DNA of 24,777 nucleotides from NCBI GenBank assembly GCA_050998615.1, contig JBPCQA010000023.1:1-24777 (forward strand). Reading direction: 5' to 3'. The position numbers and the translations under genes were made by a program. Source of the DNA: JBPCQA01 sp050998615. GTDB taxonomy: Bacteria > Actinomycetota > Actinomycetes > Propionibacteriales > Nocardioidaceae. The notes under the pieces are model-generated. The model ran no database searches. It saw only the letters and a list, made by a program, of their open reading frames with translations, and had not been told where the DNA came from. Positions 1 through 7,856 of this stretch are shown piece after piece; position 1 is the stretch's first letter; each line of letters begins with the position of its first letter.

Positions 1-423
1 GGGCTGGCGGACCTGCTGCCGTCGTTGACCGAGACGGTCTGGGTGGGGCTCAGCGCCGGCAGCATGGTGATGACCCCGCGGGTCGGGAACGACTTCATCC
101 AGTGGCGACCCCCGAACGGCGACGATGACACCGACTACGCCTTGGCGCTCCTGCATGCTGGACACGCTGTTCGATCCACGGTCCTCCCTGGCACCGGGCC
201 GAACAACGGCAGACACGACCAGCACACAGACGAAGTAGTGCCTCACCGACACGCTCACCGAGTGGCTCACCGCTGCGGAGGGTGCCTCACATCACTCTCG
301 AGCCCTCTGGATAACGCGCCCCCGAGCGACTTTCGGGGGCAGCGTTTGCGGACACGGTGCGGACATGGAGCCCGATTAACGATCAGCGACCGCCTTCCGG
401 ATCTCTCCGAAAACGGCCCTTGA
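1..423 (+). pseudogene. Truncated/degenerate peptidase E-like (S51, class I glutamine amidotransferase-like) gene, 5' end outside window
   Basis: The frame is open from base 1 to a TGA at 421-423. The first ~43 codons read as the nucleophile region of the peptidase E-like family: VWVGLSAGSM carries the nucleophile Ser, followed by TPRVGNDFIQWRPP and an acidic GDDDT stretch. In intact relatives this is followed by a segment of the type LGLVDFSIFPHLDHP and then about 60 more residues with the rest of the active site. Here similarity stops near base 130, and the remaining ~95 residues look like random His/Arg/Pro-rich translation. I did not find the missing segment in the other plus-strand frames. 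I infer that the 3' part was lost or scrambled. The call depends on recalled family sequences and on a fragment without its N-terminus. Confidence 0.5.
318..340. terminator. GC-rich hairpin, possible terminator
   Basis: Arms GCCCCCGA (318-325) and TCGGGGGC (333-340) form a perfect 8-bp stem with a 7-base loop. No T-run follows on either strand, so efficient intrinsic termination is uncertain. It lies inside the degenerate tail of the peptidase E-like frame. This supports the idea that the original coding sequence ended before it, or that the hairpin is a relic of the old gene end. Confidence 0.35.
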
Positions 424-440
424 CCTGCGGTTTTGACTTG

Positions 441-514
441 TAGCGGGGGCAGGATTTGAACCTGCGACCTCTGGGTTATGAGCCCAGCGAGCTACCGAAC
501 TGCTCCACCCCGCG
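441..514 (-). tRNA. Initiator tRNA-Met (anticodon CAT)
   Basis: On the minus strand the sequence starts CGCGGGGTGGAGCAG, has an anticodon arm CTGGGCTCATAACCCAG, a T-arm with GGTTCAAATCC, and ends CCCCCGCTA. Three G-C pairs under the anticodon loop, the CAT anticodon, and a mismatched first pair (C1 opposite T72) are the hallmarks of the bacterial initiator tRNA rather than elongator tRNA-Met. The length is 74 nt without CCA. The next bases are CAA, so CCA is added after transcription. It lies downstream of the UPF0182 gene on the same strand, with 90 bases between them in which I see nothing else. Confidence 0.95.
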
Positions 515-604
515 ATGGCTTGATGCGGAGTGCAACATTACGTTGCGCACCGACCCGAATCAAGTCGAGGCGGCGCGGCCGGCCGGTCCCAGCCATCAGG
601 GTTG

Positions 605-3600
605 TCAGGGTGGTGAAGCACCATTGGTCGACGTCGGTGGAATCGAGCCAGGTGTCCCACCTGAGGTATTCGGTGTCCCTGAGGGAGTCGGCGTCCCACC
701 CGAGGGAGAAGGCGTCGATCCGGCCGGTGGCGTCGTAGCGGATGAGTTTCGCAGCGCGATGGCGCGATCCAGCCAGGCCAGACCGTCCTTGTTTGCTTGC
801 TGATACGCACCCAGATCGCCACGCGACAACGCAGCCTGGGCGTCGGCGAACGACGCGCGAGCATTCGCCAAGTACTTGGAGACTAGCTGGGCATCCGTGG
901 ACCCATTATTCCCAGTCCCCGTCCCTGGGCTCCCACCGCCGCCGGGCTGCTGGTTGCCGGTGGACGGTGGCGGGGCCGCCTGCGTCGAGCTTAACCCGAG
1001 TGCCCGGTTCAACGCGTCGTCGAAACTGCGCCCGATGCCAACCTTCTCACCGATCGAGACCAGCACGTACTGCAAGATCGGGTAGGAGCCGGGGCCCCTT
1101 CGGAACGTGTAGACCGGCTGCGCGTACAGCATCTCGTTGCCGACCGGCAAGGTCAGCAGGTTGCCCTTCAAGACCTCGGCCTCTTGCCGGGTGAACGGCA
1201 GCAGGTCACGCGTCACCACCGGGTCGTTACTGAGCTTGTTCGCCATCTGGCTGGGTCCGGATACCGTGCTGTCACTCGGCAGCTCCAACAAGGTAAGCTT
1301 GCCGTAGCCGGAGCTCGTCGGGTTGGAGTCAACCGACAGGAAGCTTGCCAGGTTGTCACGGCTTTGCGGGACATACACACTGCTGAGCGCGAAGTTGGAC
1401 TGCCCCCCGGGCAGCTTGACCGTCAGGTAGAACGGCGGCTGGGCGATGACGGACGACGTGACGGTCGGGTCCTGCGGCACCCGCCAGTTCTCCGAGCCGC
1501 CGTAGAACGTCTTCGGATTGGTGATGTGGTACGTCGACAGCATCTCCCGCTGCACCTTGAACAGGTCCTCGGGGTAGCGCAGATGGGCCAGCAACTGCGA
1601 GGAGATCGCCGATCTCGGCTGCACCGAGCCAGGAAACGCGTGCATCCACGCCTTGAGGATCGGGTCTTGGGTGTCCCACTGATACAAGGTCACGGTGCCG
1701 TTGTAGGCGTCGACGGTCGCCTTCACCGAGTTGCGGATGTAGTTGATGTTATCGGTCTGGTGACCGGCGACTGCCTTGGTGCGTGCGGTCAGCGAGTCGT
1801 TGGTGGCCTGGCTGAGATCGACAATGTTGGACATCGGGTAGTCCGGCGTCGTGGTGTAGCCGTCGAGCACCCACAGCAGCCGTCCATTGACGACAGCCGG
1901 ATAAGCATCCCCGTCCACGGTCAACCACGGAGCCACCTTCTCGACCATCTGCCGTGGGTCGCGATCGTAGATGATCCGCGAGTCACTGTTGACCCGGCCG
2001 GACAAGAAGATCGAGGAGTCCCAGAACTTCGCCGCATACAGCAGGCGGTCAAACGTCGAGCCGATGCGGACCCCGCCGGTGCCCTGGTACGTCGAGTTCT
2101 GGTCCTGCCCCGACTGGCTGTTTGTCTCGGGAATGTTGAGTTCGAACGGCGGGGTCCCCGGTGGCGCGCCGACGATCGAGTACGGCGGCTCGTTCTCGCC
2201 GAAGTAAATGCCTTGCTGGAAGTTGCCCAGCGCCCCGACCGACGGCAGGTTGCGTTCCGCCCACACCGGCTCGCCGACCGGGCTCCGCTGGTCGCCGTAC
2301 GCAGCGACCACGCCATAGCCGTGGGTGTAGACGGTGTGGTCGTTGTTCCAGTTGCGTTGGTCTGGTCGCAGCCCGTTGAGGTTGAGCTCGCGGGCCGCGA
2401 TGACCACGTCGCGGGGAGGCTGCTGGCCACCGAACGCGTAGCGATCTACATCGAGCACGTCCGGCATGGTGTAGAAGCCGCGTTGTTGCTGCAACTGTTC
2501 GAACGCCGGCGCCACCAGCTTGGGGTCGATCAGCCGCACACCCGGAAGCGCGTCCGCCGCCTGCTTGATCTGCTGGGGCGTTTCGGTGGTCACCCCGGGA
2601 TAATGCACGGTTGTGATGTCGTTGATGCCGAAGGCATCGCGAGTCGCGGCGATGTTGCGGGCGATGTATGCCGACTCCTTGTCCGGCTCTGACGGCTTTA
2701 CCTGGAAGCGCTCCACGATCGCCGGCCAAATCCCGCCGATCAAGATCGCGGACAGCACGAGCAACCCGAAACCCAGCAGGGGCAACATCCAGCCCGGCCG
2801 GATCACGTTGCCGAAGAACAACAGGGCGCAGATCAGCGCGATGATCGCCAGGATGTTCTTCGATGGCAGCACCGCATGCGCATCGGCGTAGTTGACGCCG
2901 GTGAACAGGCTCCCCTGGTGCACCGCCAGCCCATACCGGTCCAACCAGTAGGCGACCGCCTTCATCAGCATGAAGAAGCCGATCAGCACCGACAGCTGCA
3001 CTTGGGCTCCCGGCGTCACCTTGCCGCGCTTGGCCTGCAGCCGGATCCCGCCGTACAGATAATGGGTCACCGCGGTCGCGATCAACGCGATAATCAGCGC
3101 CGTGAACGCAAAGCTGACCAAGAAGCGATACCAGGGATAGCCGAAGACGTAGAACCCGATGTCACGATGGAAGTACACGTCAGTTTGGCCGAACGGCACG
3201 CCGTTGCGCCACAGCAGGTACGTCGGCCACCGACCCGAGGCGCTGGCGCCCGCGAATAGGAACAAGATCGCGGCGAACGCGCCGATCACCCAGCGCCGAA
3301 TCGGGTCCAGGGTGTCTTGATAGCGCTCCACCGTCGGGTTGCGATAGCCGTCGCTGATCAGGATGGGGCGCATTCGGTACGCCAACGCGACGTTGCCGGC
3401 GACGATCCCCGCGAAGGCGACCCCGAACACGATGAACAGCCCGATCCGGGTCACCAGCACCTTGGTGAACACGCCACCGAAGCCGAGCGAGCTGAACCAA
3501 AGCTTGCTGGTCCAGATCTCGACGAAGATCGAGATGAAGACAACGAGCAAGACCACAATCGCCAGAGTCGGCCACAACGCCCGTGGTCGCTTCGACGGGA

Positions 3601-3661
3601 TCCGGCTGCGGCGGCGGGCCGGGCGTGCCGTCTCATCGCCGTCATCAAAGATGCCGCTCAC
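605..3661 (-). CDS. UPF0182 family large membrane protein (COG1615; Rv3193c-like)
   Basis: This is a 1018-aa protein, close to the usual ~1000 aa of the actinobacterial UPF0182 family, whose function is unknown. A basic cytoplasmic N-terminus (residues 1-26) is followed by about seven hydrophobic segments: ~28-48, 65-88, 122-145, 175-200, 220-240, 265-285 and 290-312. A long extracytoplasmic domain (~330-920) then carries family-typical stretches such as TVHYPGVTT, NWNNDHTVYTHGYG and DGYTTTPDYP. The last ~45 residues are a Pro/Ser/Gly/Thr-rich tail, probably disordered. The GTG start at 3661 is supported by AAGGAG four bases upstream. The gene is last on this strand before the tRNA. The preceding PPA1309-family gene ends 83 bases upstream, so an own promoter in that gap is possible. 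No catalytic motif is recognised. Confidence 0.93.
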   Translation of the reverse strand: MSGIFDDGDETARPARRRSRIPSKRPRALWPTLAIVVLLVVFISIFVEIWTSKLWFSSLGFGGVFTKVLVTRIGLFIVFGVAFAGIVAGNVALAYRMRPILISDGYRNPTVERYQDTLDPIRRWVIGAFAAILFLFAGASASGRWPTYLLWRNGVPFGQTDVYFHRDIGFYVFGYPWYRFLVSFAFTALIIALIATAVTHYLYGGIRLQAKRGKVTPGAQVQLSVLIGFFMLMKAVAYWLDRYGLAVHQGSLFTGVNYADAHAVLPSKNILAIIALICALLFFGNVIRPGWMLPLLGFGLLVLSAILIGGIWPAIVERFQVKPSEPDKESAYIARNIAATRDAFGINDITTVHYPGVTTETPQQIKQAADALPGVRLIDPKLVAPAFEQLQQQRGFYTMPDVLDVDRYAFGGQQPPRDVVIAARELNLNGLRPDQRNWNNDHTVYTHGYGVVAAYGDQRSPVGEPVWAERNLPSVGALGNFQQGIYFGENEPPYSIVGAPPGTPPFELNIPETNSQSGQDQNSTYQGTGGVRIGSTFDRLLYAAKFWDSSIFLSGRVNSDSRIIYDRDPRQMVEKVAPWLTVDGDAYPAVVNGRLLWVLDGYTTTPDYPMSNIVDLSQATNDSLTARTKAVAGHQTDNINYIRNSVKATVDAYNGTVTLYQWDTQDPILKAWMHAFPGSVQPRSAISSQLLAHLRYPEDLFKVQREMLSTYHITNPKTFYGGSENWRVPQDPTVTSSVIAQPPFYLTVKLPGGQSNFALSSVYVPQSRDNLASFLSVDSNPTSSGYGKLTLLELPSDSTVSGPSQMANKLSNDPVVTRDLLPFTRQEAEVLKGNLLTLPVGNEMLYAQPVYTFRRGPGSYPILQYVLVSIGEKVGIGRSFDDALNRALGLSSTQAAPPPSTGNQQPGGGGSPGTGTGNNGSTDAQLVSKYLANARASFADAQAALSRGDLGAYQQANKDGLAWLDRAIALRNSSATTPPAGSTPSPSGGTPTPSGTPNTSGGTPGSIPPTSTNGASPP

Positions 3662-3691
3662 CGAACTCCTTCGGACGCTGCTCGGTCAATT

Positions 3692-3718
3692 CAGTATGGC
3701 CAGTACGGCCAGTATGGC
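3692..3718. repeat. Three tandem 9-bp repeats upstream of the UPF0182 gene
   Basis: Three head-to-tail copies read CAGTATGGC, CAGTACGGC and CAGTATGGC; the middle one differs at one base. They fill the short gap between the PPA1309-family stop and the UPF0182 start. In the transcribed direction they read GCCATACTG repeated, followed by an AATTGACC stretch. They could be an operator or a slippage product; nothing in the sequence decides this. Confidence 0.6.
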
Positions 3719-3744
3719 TTGCGGGGAAGGGAAGGAAGAGAGCC

Positions 3745-4281
3745 CTACTCGTGCTCAAGCGTCTCACGCAGCGCCTCGATCAAGCCGGGCACCACATCGG
3801 ACCCGTGCAGCAATTCATCAACTGAGTCGTGCGCACGCATCCGCACGACGCAATGCGACTCCCCCGACCGCAACACACCCACGGCGATACGCACATCCTC
3901 TCGGTCCTGGTGCCGGGCGGCGAAGTCTGTTGCCGCCACCGGATCATCGGGCATCTGGTCTTCGGCCTCCGGAGGGAGTACGACGCGTTCGACTACCGCC
4001 AGGGCTCCCTCCACGGCCTCGGGCCAGGTGATGCGACCCAGCAACTGCTCCAACGAGCCACCCGGCTCGGCGAGTTCCTGCTCGACTGGGGTGAACAACT
4101 CGGCATGACCACCCACTCCTAACTCGGCGGCCAGCTCCGGCTCGGCGATGGCCAACTCATCGGTGCGCACCAGCGCGAACAACCGAGCAGGCTGATCCCA
4201 GCCTGTTTCACTCGCGTAACTCTCGACCTCGACAACCGCAATACGCAGCCCCAGCGCCTCAGATGTCAGCTCGCTAGTCAT
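3745..4281 (-). CDS. PPA1309 family protein
   Basis: This is a 178-aa acidic soluble protein with no membrane segment and no recognisable catalytic motif. It matches, from memory, the actinobacterial PPA1309 family that sits next to the PDZ-S16 protease and UPF0182 genes. Recognisable stretches are GWDQPARLFALV near residue 28, GRITWPEAVEGALAVVERVVLPP near 82-104, and REDVRIAVGVLRSGESHCVVR near 126-146. The ATG at 4281 is the first plausible start, with only a weak purine-rich stretch before it. The PDZ protease stop lies 39 bases upstream on the same strand, so co-transcription is likely. Its function is unknown. The neighbourhood suggests an envelope-related role, but this is guilt by association only. 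Confidence 0.85.
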   Translation of the reverse strand: MTSELTSEALGLRIAVVEVESYASETGWDQPARLFALVRTDELAIAEPELAAELGVGGHAELFTPVEQELAEPGGSLEQLLGRITWPEAVEGALAVVERVVLPPEAEDQMPDDPVAATDFAARHQDREDVRIAVGVLRSGESHCVVRMRAHDSVDELLHGSDVVPGLIEALRETLEHE

Positions 4282-4283
4282 CC

Positions 4284-4319
4284 CATCAGCCTGTCACGCC
4301 ATCAGCTTGTGACATCAGC
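4284..4319. repeat. Three CATCAGC direct repeats in the PDZ protease-PPA1309 gap
   Basis: CATCAGC occurs at 4284, 4300 and 4313, the first two followed by similar CTGTCAC/TTGTGAC bases. The repeats occupy the 39-base gap between two co-directional genes and overlap the ribosome-site region of the downstream PPA1309-family gene. Their significance is unclear. Confidence 0.35.
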
Positions 4320-4320
4320 G

Positions 4321-5373
4321 TCACTGACAGTTGGTGATCGCGTTGGGATGGCCGGAGTCCAACGTTTTGAGCGCGCGCACCGAATCGTTGAGAGTGCTCA
4401 CCTTGATCAGCTCGACCTGTCCGGCGTGCGACGAGCCGGTCGCCTCCGCGCAATCAGCCGCCGGCACCAAGAAGTATCGTGCCCCGTTGGCGTAGGCGCC
4501 GGCGATCTTTTGCTGGATCCCGCCGATCGGCCCGACCTGACCGGTGGGCGTGATCGTGCCAGTCCCGGCGATGTAACGGCCGCCGGTGAGGTCGCCGGGC
4601 GTGAGCTTGTCGTAGATCGCCAGGGAGAACATCATGCCCGCACTGGGTCCGCCGATGTCTTGGCCGAGCGAGATGTCTACCTTGAATGGCGGCGGCACGT
4701 AGGCGTTGGTCAGCGTCACACCGATGCGCGACTGCGACGGGTTGCCGGGATAGGGCACGGTAGTGAGGTGGACGGTGACCGGGTGGCCGTTGCGCAGCAG
4801 GCTTAGCTGGACCGCGCCGCCTGGATGCACCCGCTTGATGATGTGGGCCACCTGCACCAGGTCGGTCGCCTTCGTGCCGTCCACCGCCACGATCTCGTCG
4901 CCCTTGTGCACCTGTCCGGCCGCGGGCTCCCCCGGCGTGACGCTGGTGACCTTGACCGCCAGGGCGTCAATGCCGGCTTCGGCGAGCCCGGCGATCACCG
5001 CACTTTGTTGAGAGTCCACCATCTCGGTCTGGCTTTGATGCTCCACCTGACTGATCGACTGCTGCGGAGGGTAGATCACGTCGCGAGGCAACACGGCGTC
5101 GTCGGAGCTCCACCAGGCGCTCAAAATGTCGGGCAGCCTTGGATGGTATTGCGGCGAGGTAACCGACACCGTGGTGAGATCGAGGTGACCGGCGGTCGGG
5201 TACGTCTTGTGTCCGCTGATCACGATCACCGGGTTCCCATCGAAAGCGCCGATCGTGTTTTCGGTAACGCCGGGCGACATCACGACGTAGGGCATCGGCG
5301 CGATGAAAGCCACACAAACTAACGTGATGAGGGCGATCGATGCCACCGTCAACGATGCCGTACGGCGGCTCAT
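4321..5373 (-). CDS. Membrane-anchored PDZ domain / Lon-like (S16) serine protease, YlbL family (Rv3194c-like)
   Basis: The 350-aa protein has one N-terminal membrane segment (~residues 7-27) and then an extracytoplasmic region. A PDZ domain lies around 130-205 with the typical VTSVTPGEPAAG and KGDEIVAVDG stretches. A C-terminal Lon-type S16 domain follows. The catalytic Ser is S244 in GGPSAGMMF, and the partner Lys is K289 in GGIQQK, 45 residues later, as in Lon-type Ser-Lys dyads. Family knowledge suggests a regulated cell-surface protease; its substrate is unknown. The ATG at 5373 is preferred over the longer frame to 5490, because the longer version would overlap the upstream small membrane protein gene and lacks a leading membrane segment. 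That upstream gene ends 13 bases before this start, which implies an operon. Confidence 0.92.
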   Translation of the reverse strand: MSRRTASLTVASIALITLVCVAFIAPMPYVVMSPGVTENTIGAFDGNPVIVISGHKTYPTAGHLDLTTVSVTSPQYHPRLPDILSAWWSSDDAVLPRDVIYPPQQSISQVEHQSQTEMVDSQQSAVIAGLAEAGIDALAVKVTSVTPGEPAAGQVHKGDEIVAVDGTKATDLVQVAHIIKRVHPGGAVQLSLLRNGHPVTVHLTTVPYPGNPSQSRIGVTLTNAYVPPPFKVDISLGQDIGGPSAGMMFSLAIYDKLTPGDLTGGRYIAGTGTITPTGQVGPIGGIQQKIAGAYANGARYFLVPAADCAEATGSSHAGQVELIKVSTLNDSVRALKTLDSGHPNAITNCQ

Positions 5374-5386
5374 CCGACCGATGTCT

Positions 5387-5647
5387 TCACCGGGCCGATT
5401 CTCGTGGCGGCGTGTGATGGCGACGCGACACCCGCAGCGCCACTCCATGGCTCTTTTCGATCGGCGTCGAGGCAACCGGGCTGCCGGCATGCGGGGTAGG
5501 ACGCGTCAACGCCTGCTGCATGCGCCGCAACGCCTCGGCGGAGTCGTCTCGTCTGACCTCGTCACGGTCCCGGCCGGCCCAGCTCACCCACAGCATCGCC
5601 ACGCAGGTGGCAGCCAGCGGGGGGACCAACCACCACAACACCTGCAT
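5387..5647 (-). CDS. Small single-pass membrane protein, hypothetical
   Basis: The 86-aa protein opens with MQVLWWLVPPLAATCVAMLWVSW, a clear N-terminal membrane segment or signal anchor, followed by a charged arginine-rich cytoplasmic tail. The ATG at 5647 is preceded by GGCGGAGGGTGAGCA, a good ribosome site. It lies between moaE and the PDZ protease on the same strand and ends 13 bases before the protease start. This spacing makes it a likely partner or co-expressed subunit of the protease. Small proteins of this architecture occur at this position in related actinomycetes as far as I recall, but no function is known. The tail beyond residue ~55 is low complexity and may be poorly conserved. 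Confidence 0.75.
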   Translation of the reverse strand: MQVLWWLVPPLAATCVAMLWVSWAGRDRDEVRRDDSAEALRRMQQALTRPTPHAGSPVASTPIEKSHGVALRVSRRHHTPPRESAR

Positions 5648-5773
5648 TGCTCACCCTCCGCCTCGACATTGCCCGCTGGGTGTTCTCCGTCGGCGGACCG
5701 CCAACTGATTCCACCGGTGACTCCAGAAGTCAACCTCAGGGTACGTCGTCGCGAGCATGGCCTCGTGCACCGA

Positions 5774-6187
5774 CTACGGTGTGCCCACCCATTCTTCGGT
5801 GCCGTCCTCGAACACCTGGTGCTTCCAGATCGGCACCCGCGACTTCACCTTGTCGATGAGCTCACGACAGACCACGAACGCCTCCCCTCGGTGCGCACAC
5901 GCCACCGCGGTCACGACCGCCTCGTCGCCTATCGCCAGGTTGCCGACCCGATGAACCACGGCCATCGCCAGCACTTCATGGTCCGCGTCGACCTCTGCCA
6001 GCACGCCACGAAGGACGCCGACAGCGCCGGGGTGAGCGGTGTATCCGAGACTGCGCACTGATCGACCCGAGTCGTGATCACGCACGGTGCCGACGAACAG
6101 CGCGATCCCCCCGGCGCTCGCGGAACGCACGGCGTCGTACACCTCACCGACGTCAAGCGGCGTCTCCTGGATCCGCACCAAGCTCAT
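5774..6187 (-). CDS. moaE: Molybdopterin synthase catalytic (large) subunit MoaE
   Basis: MoaE carries out the sulfur-transfer step that converts precursor Z (cyclic pyranopterin monophosphate) into molybdopterin, with the thiocarboxylated MoaD subunit as sulfur donor. The protein (~137 aa) shows the family signatures: GGIALFVGTVRDHDSGR near residues 26-42, AVVHRVGNLAIGD near 75-87, and the lysine-containing active-site stretch KVKSRVPIWKHQVFEDG near 113-129. The two lysines in KSRVPIWK match the catalytic region of E. coli MoaE. The ATG at 6187 begins MSLVRIQ, as in relatives; an in-frame GTG at 6199 is possible. No moaD is visible in the window, so the partner must be encoded elsewhere. The small membrane protein gene follows after 126 bases. 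Confidence 0.93.
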   Translation of the reverse strand: MSLVRIQETPLDVGEVYDAVRSASAGGIALFVGTVRDHDSGRSVRSLGYTAHPGAVGVLRGVLAEVDADHEVLAMAVVHRVGNLAIGDEAVVTAVACAHRGEAFVVCRELIDKVKSRVPIWKHQVFEDGTEEWVGTP

Positions 6188-6224
6188 AACATCACCCACC
6201 CGACGACCCTAACCCGTGCACGCA

Positions 6225-6296
6225 GGTTTCGAGACGCTCCCTTCGCTCGCTCCTCACCACCGTAAGAAGACGCTCGCGCTCTGTACGGTGGTTGGG
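6225..6296. repeat. REP-like palindromic element between moaE and the metalloprotease gene
   Basis: The left half starts GGTTTCGAGACGCTCC (6225-6240) and runs to ACCACCGTA (6256-6264). The right half opens with the exact complement TACGGTGGT (6284-6292), then TGGGG. The 9-bp stem with a 19-base loop is visible directly. The GGTTTCGAGACG...CCTCA(A)CCACCG wording matches, from memory, a dispersed palindromic repeat in many high-GC actinomycetes (for example Nocardioides-type genomes). The far right arm (expected CGTCTCGAAACC) is not intact here. It lies in the divergent promoter region. Confidence 0.5.
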
Positions 6297-6347
6297 GAAA
6301 CGCTCGCCGGGTTTCGCGGCCTTGAGCCTCGCACGTAAGTTGGGATC

Positions 6348-7856
6348 ATGCCAGATCTTCCCGGTCGTCCCGACGACGACGAGCCAGCAGAGCCTTCGCC
6401 TCAGAACCCGTTCGCGGGCACCCCGTTCGAGCAGATGTTCGCCAGCCTTGCCAGCGGCGACATGTCGGGCATGCAAGCGATGTTCGGCCAATTGCAGCGG
6501 ATGTTCGCACCGCATGAAGGCGCGGTCAACTGGGACTTCGTGCGCGACCTCGCCCGCCAAGTCGTTGCCCAGCACGCCGACCGGTCTCCCGACTCCGGAG
6601 ATCGCGCCCGGCTCCAAGACGTGGCTCAACTGGCCGAGCACTGGCTCGATGGCGCCACCGACTTCCCGGCGACCACCAGCGCGATAGCGGCCTGGAGCCG
6701 GGCCGAGTGGGTCGAGGCCAGCATGCCGGTCTGGCGGCGGCTCGTCGAGCCGGTCGCCGAAAGTGTGGTCGGGGTGATGGGCAAGGCGCTGCCCGAGCAG
6801 GCCCAGGCGATGGCCGGCCCCATGTTGGGCATGCTCACCCAGATCGGTGGCGCGATGTTCAGCCAGCAGATCGGTCAGGCCGTCGGTGGCTTGTCTCAGG
6901 AGGTGGTCTCCGCCACCGATGTCGGGATCCCAATGGGCGAGGTGGGCCATCCCGCAATCGTGCTGACCAATGCGTTCGAGTTCGCCACCGGGCTCGCGGT
7001 CGATGAGTCTGACGTGCTGCTCCATCTGGTGTTACGCGAATGCGCCTATCAGCGCCTGTATGCCCACGCGCCGTGGTTGCGCGAATACCTCTTCTCGCTG
7101 ATCGAGGAGTACGGCAAGGGCATCACAATCAACACCTCCCACATCCAAGAGCAGCTGGGGAGCCTCGACCCAAGCAACATGGAGGGAATCCAAGAGGCAC
7201 TGTCGGGAGGCCTTTTCGACCTCGAGCAAACGCCTCGGCAGCAAGCCGCCCTTAGCCGGCTGGAGACGGTGCTGGCGTTGCTCGAGGGCTGGGTCGACGA
7301 AGTGGTCGGGCAGGCAGCTGATCAGGCGATGCCGCAGGCTGCCGCGCTGCGCGAGGCGGTACGTCGCCGGCGCGCGACTGGCGGCCCCGCCGAGGCGACG
7401 TTCACCGCGCTCGTCGGCCTGGAATTGCGGCCTCGCCGGCTGCGTGACGCCGCTGCCTTGTGGGGTGCGCTACGCGCCGCCGAGGGGCCCGCGGCACGCG
7501 ACGCCGTCTGGGCGCATCGAGACCTGCTGCCGACCGCTGCCGACCTCGACGACCCACTGGCGTACGCGCAGCGCACCAAGGAGGCAGACGAGCTCGACAC
7601 CGAGTCGCCCGAGTTCGACGCCGCACTTGCCGCTTTGCTCGACGAGTCCAAGCCCAGCGAGACCGGAGCCGCAGACGCCGAGCCGTCAACCGACCAGCCG
7701 GTGGGCGACGCCCAGCCGGAGGTCGGGTCAACCGACGACGAGTCCGCAACCGACGAGGCGGACGAAAACCGGCCGACCGAGCCCAACACGACCGCTGACG
7801 ACGAACGCTCCGATGGGTCGGATGGGACTGATGGGCCCACCGGCTCAACCCGGTGA
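6348..7856 (+). CDS. Zinc-dependent metalloprotease-like / coenzyme F420 biosynthesis-associated hydrolase family (DUF2342; Rv3195-like)
   Basis: This 502-aa protein starts with a disordered, acidic Pro-rich N-terminus followed by NPFAGTPFEQMFA. A helical core (~50-330) contains NWDFVRDLARQ, FATGLAVDESDVLLHLVLRE, PWLREYLFSLIEEYGKGI and NMEGIQEALSGGLF, all typical of the DUF2342 family annotated as putative zinc metalloproteases. The putative metal-binding helix reads H226-L-V-L-R-E231-C-A-Y234. From memory relatives have His where Y234 stands, so catalysis in this copy is questionable. The last ~60 residues are Asp/Glu/Thr-rich and probably disordered. The ATG at 6348 follows a gap with little ribosome-site signal (GGGATC just upstream). 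The stop overlaps the GTG of the downstream Nudix remnant (GTGA), evidence of former translational coupling. Confidence 0.85.
   Translation: MPDLPGRPDDDEPAEPSPQNPFAGTPFEQMFASLASGDMSGMQAMFGQLQRMFAPHEGAVNWDFVRDLARQVVAQHADRSPDSGDRARLQDVAQLAEHWLDGATDFPATTSAIAAWSRAEWVEASMPVWRRLVEPVAESVVGVMGKALPEQAQAMAGPMLGMLTQIGGAMFSQQIGQAVGGLSQEVVSATDVGIPMGEVGHPAIVLTNAFEFATGLAVDESDVLLHLVLRECAYQRLYAHAPWLREYLFSLIEEYGKGITINTSHIQEQLGSLDPSNMEGIQEALSGGLFDLEQTPRQQAALSRLETVLALLEGWVDEVVGQAADQAMPQAAALREAVRRRRATGGPAEATFTALVGLELRPRRLRDAAALWGALRAAEGPAARDAVWAHRDLLPTAADLDDPLAYAQRTKEADELDTESPEFDAALAALLDESKPSETGAADAEPSTDQPVGDAQPEVGSTDDESATDEADENRPTEPNTTADDERSDGSDGTDGPTGSTR

Noticed and set aside
1184..2692. 502-codon plus-strand open frame opposite the UPF0182 gene
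   Set aside because: It is an antisense shadow of a GC-rich gene. Its Arg/Val/Asp-rich translation shows no family motif, while the minus frame is a full-length known family with a ribosome site.
5374..5490. N-terminal extension of the PDZ-S16 protease
   Set aside because: It overlaps the small membrane protein gene, and its Arg-rich leader would bury the membrane anchor.
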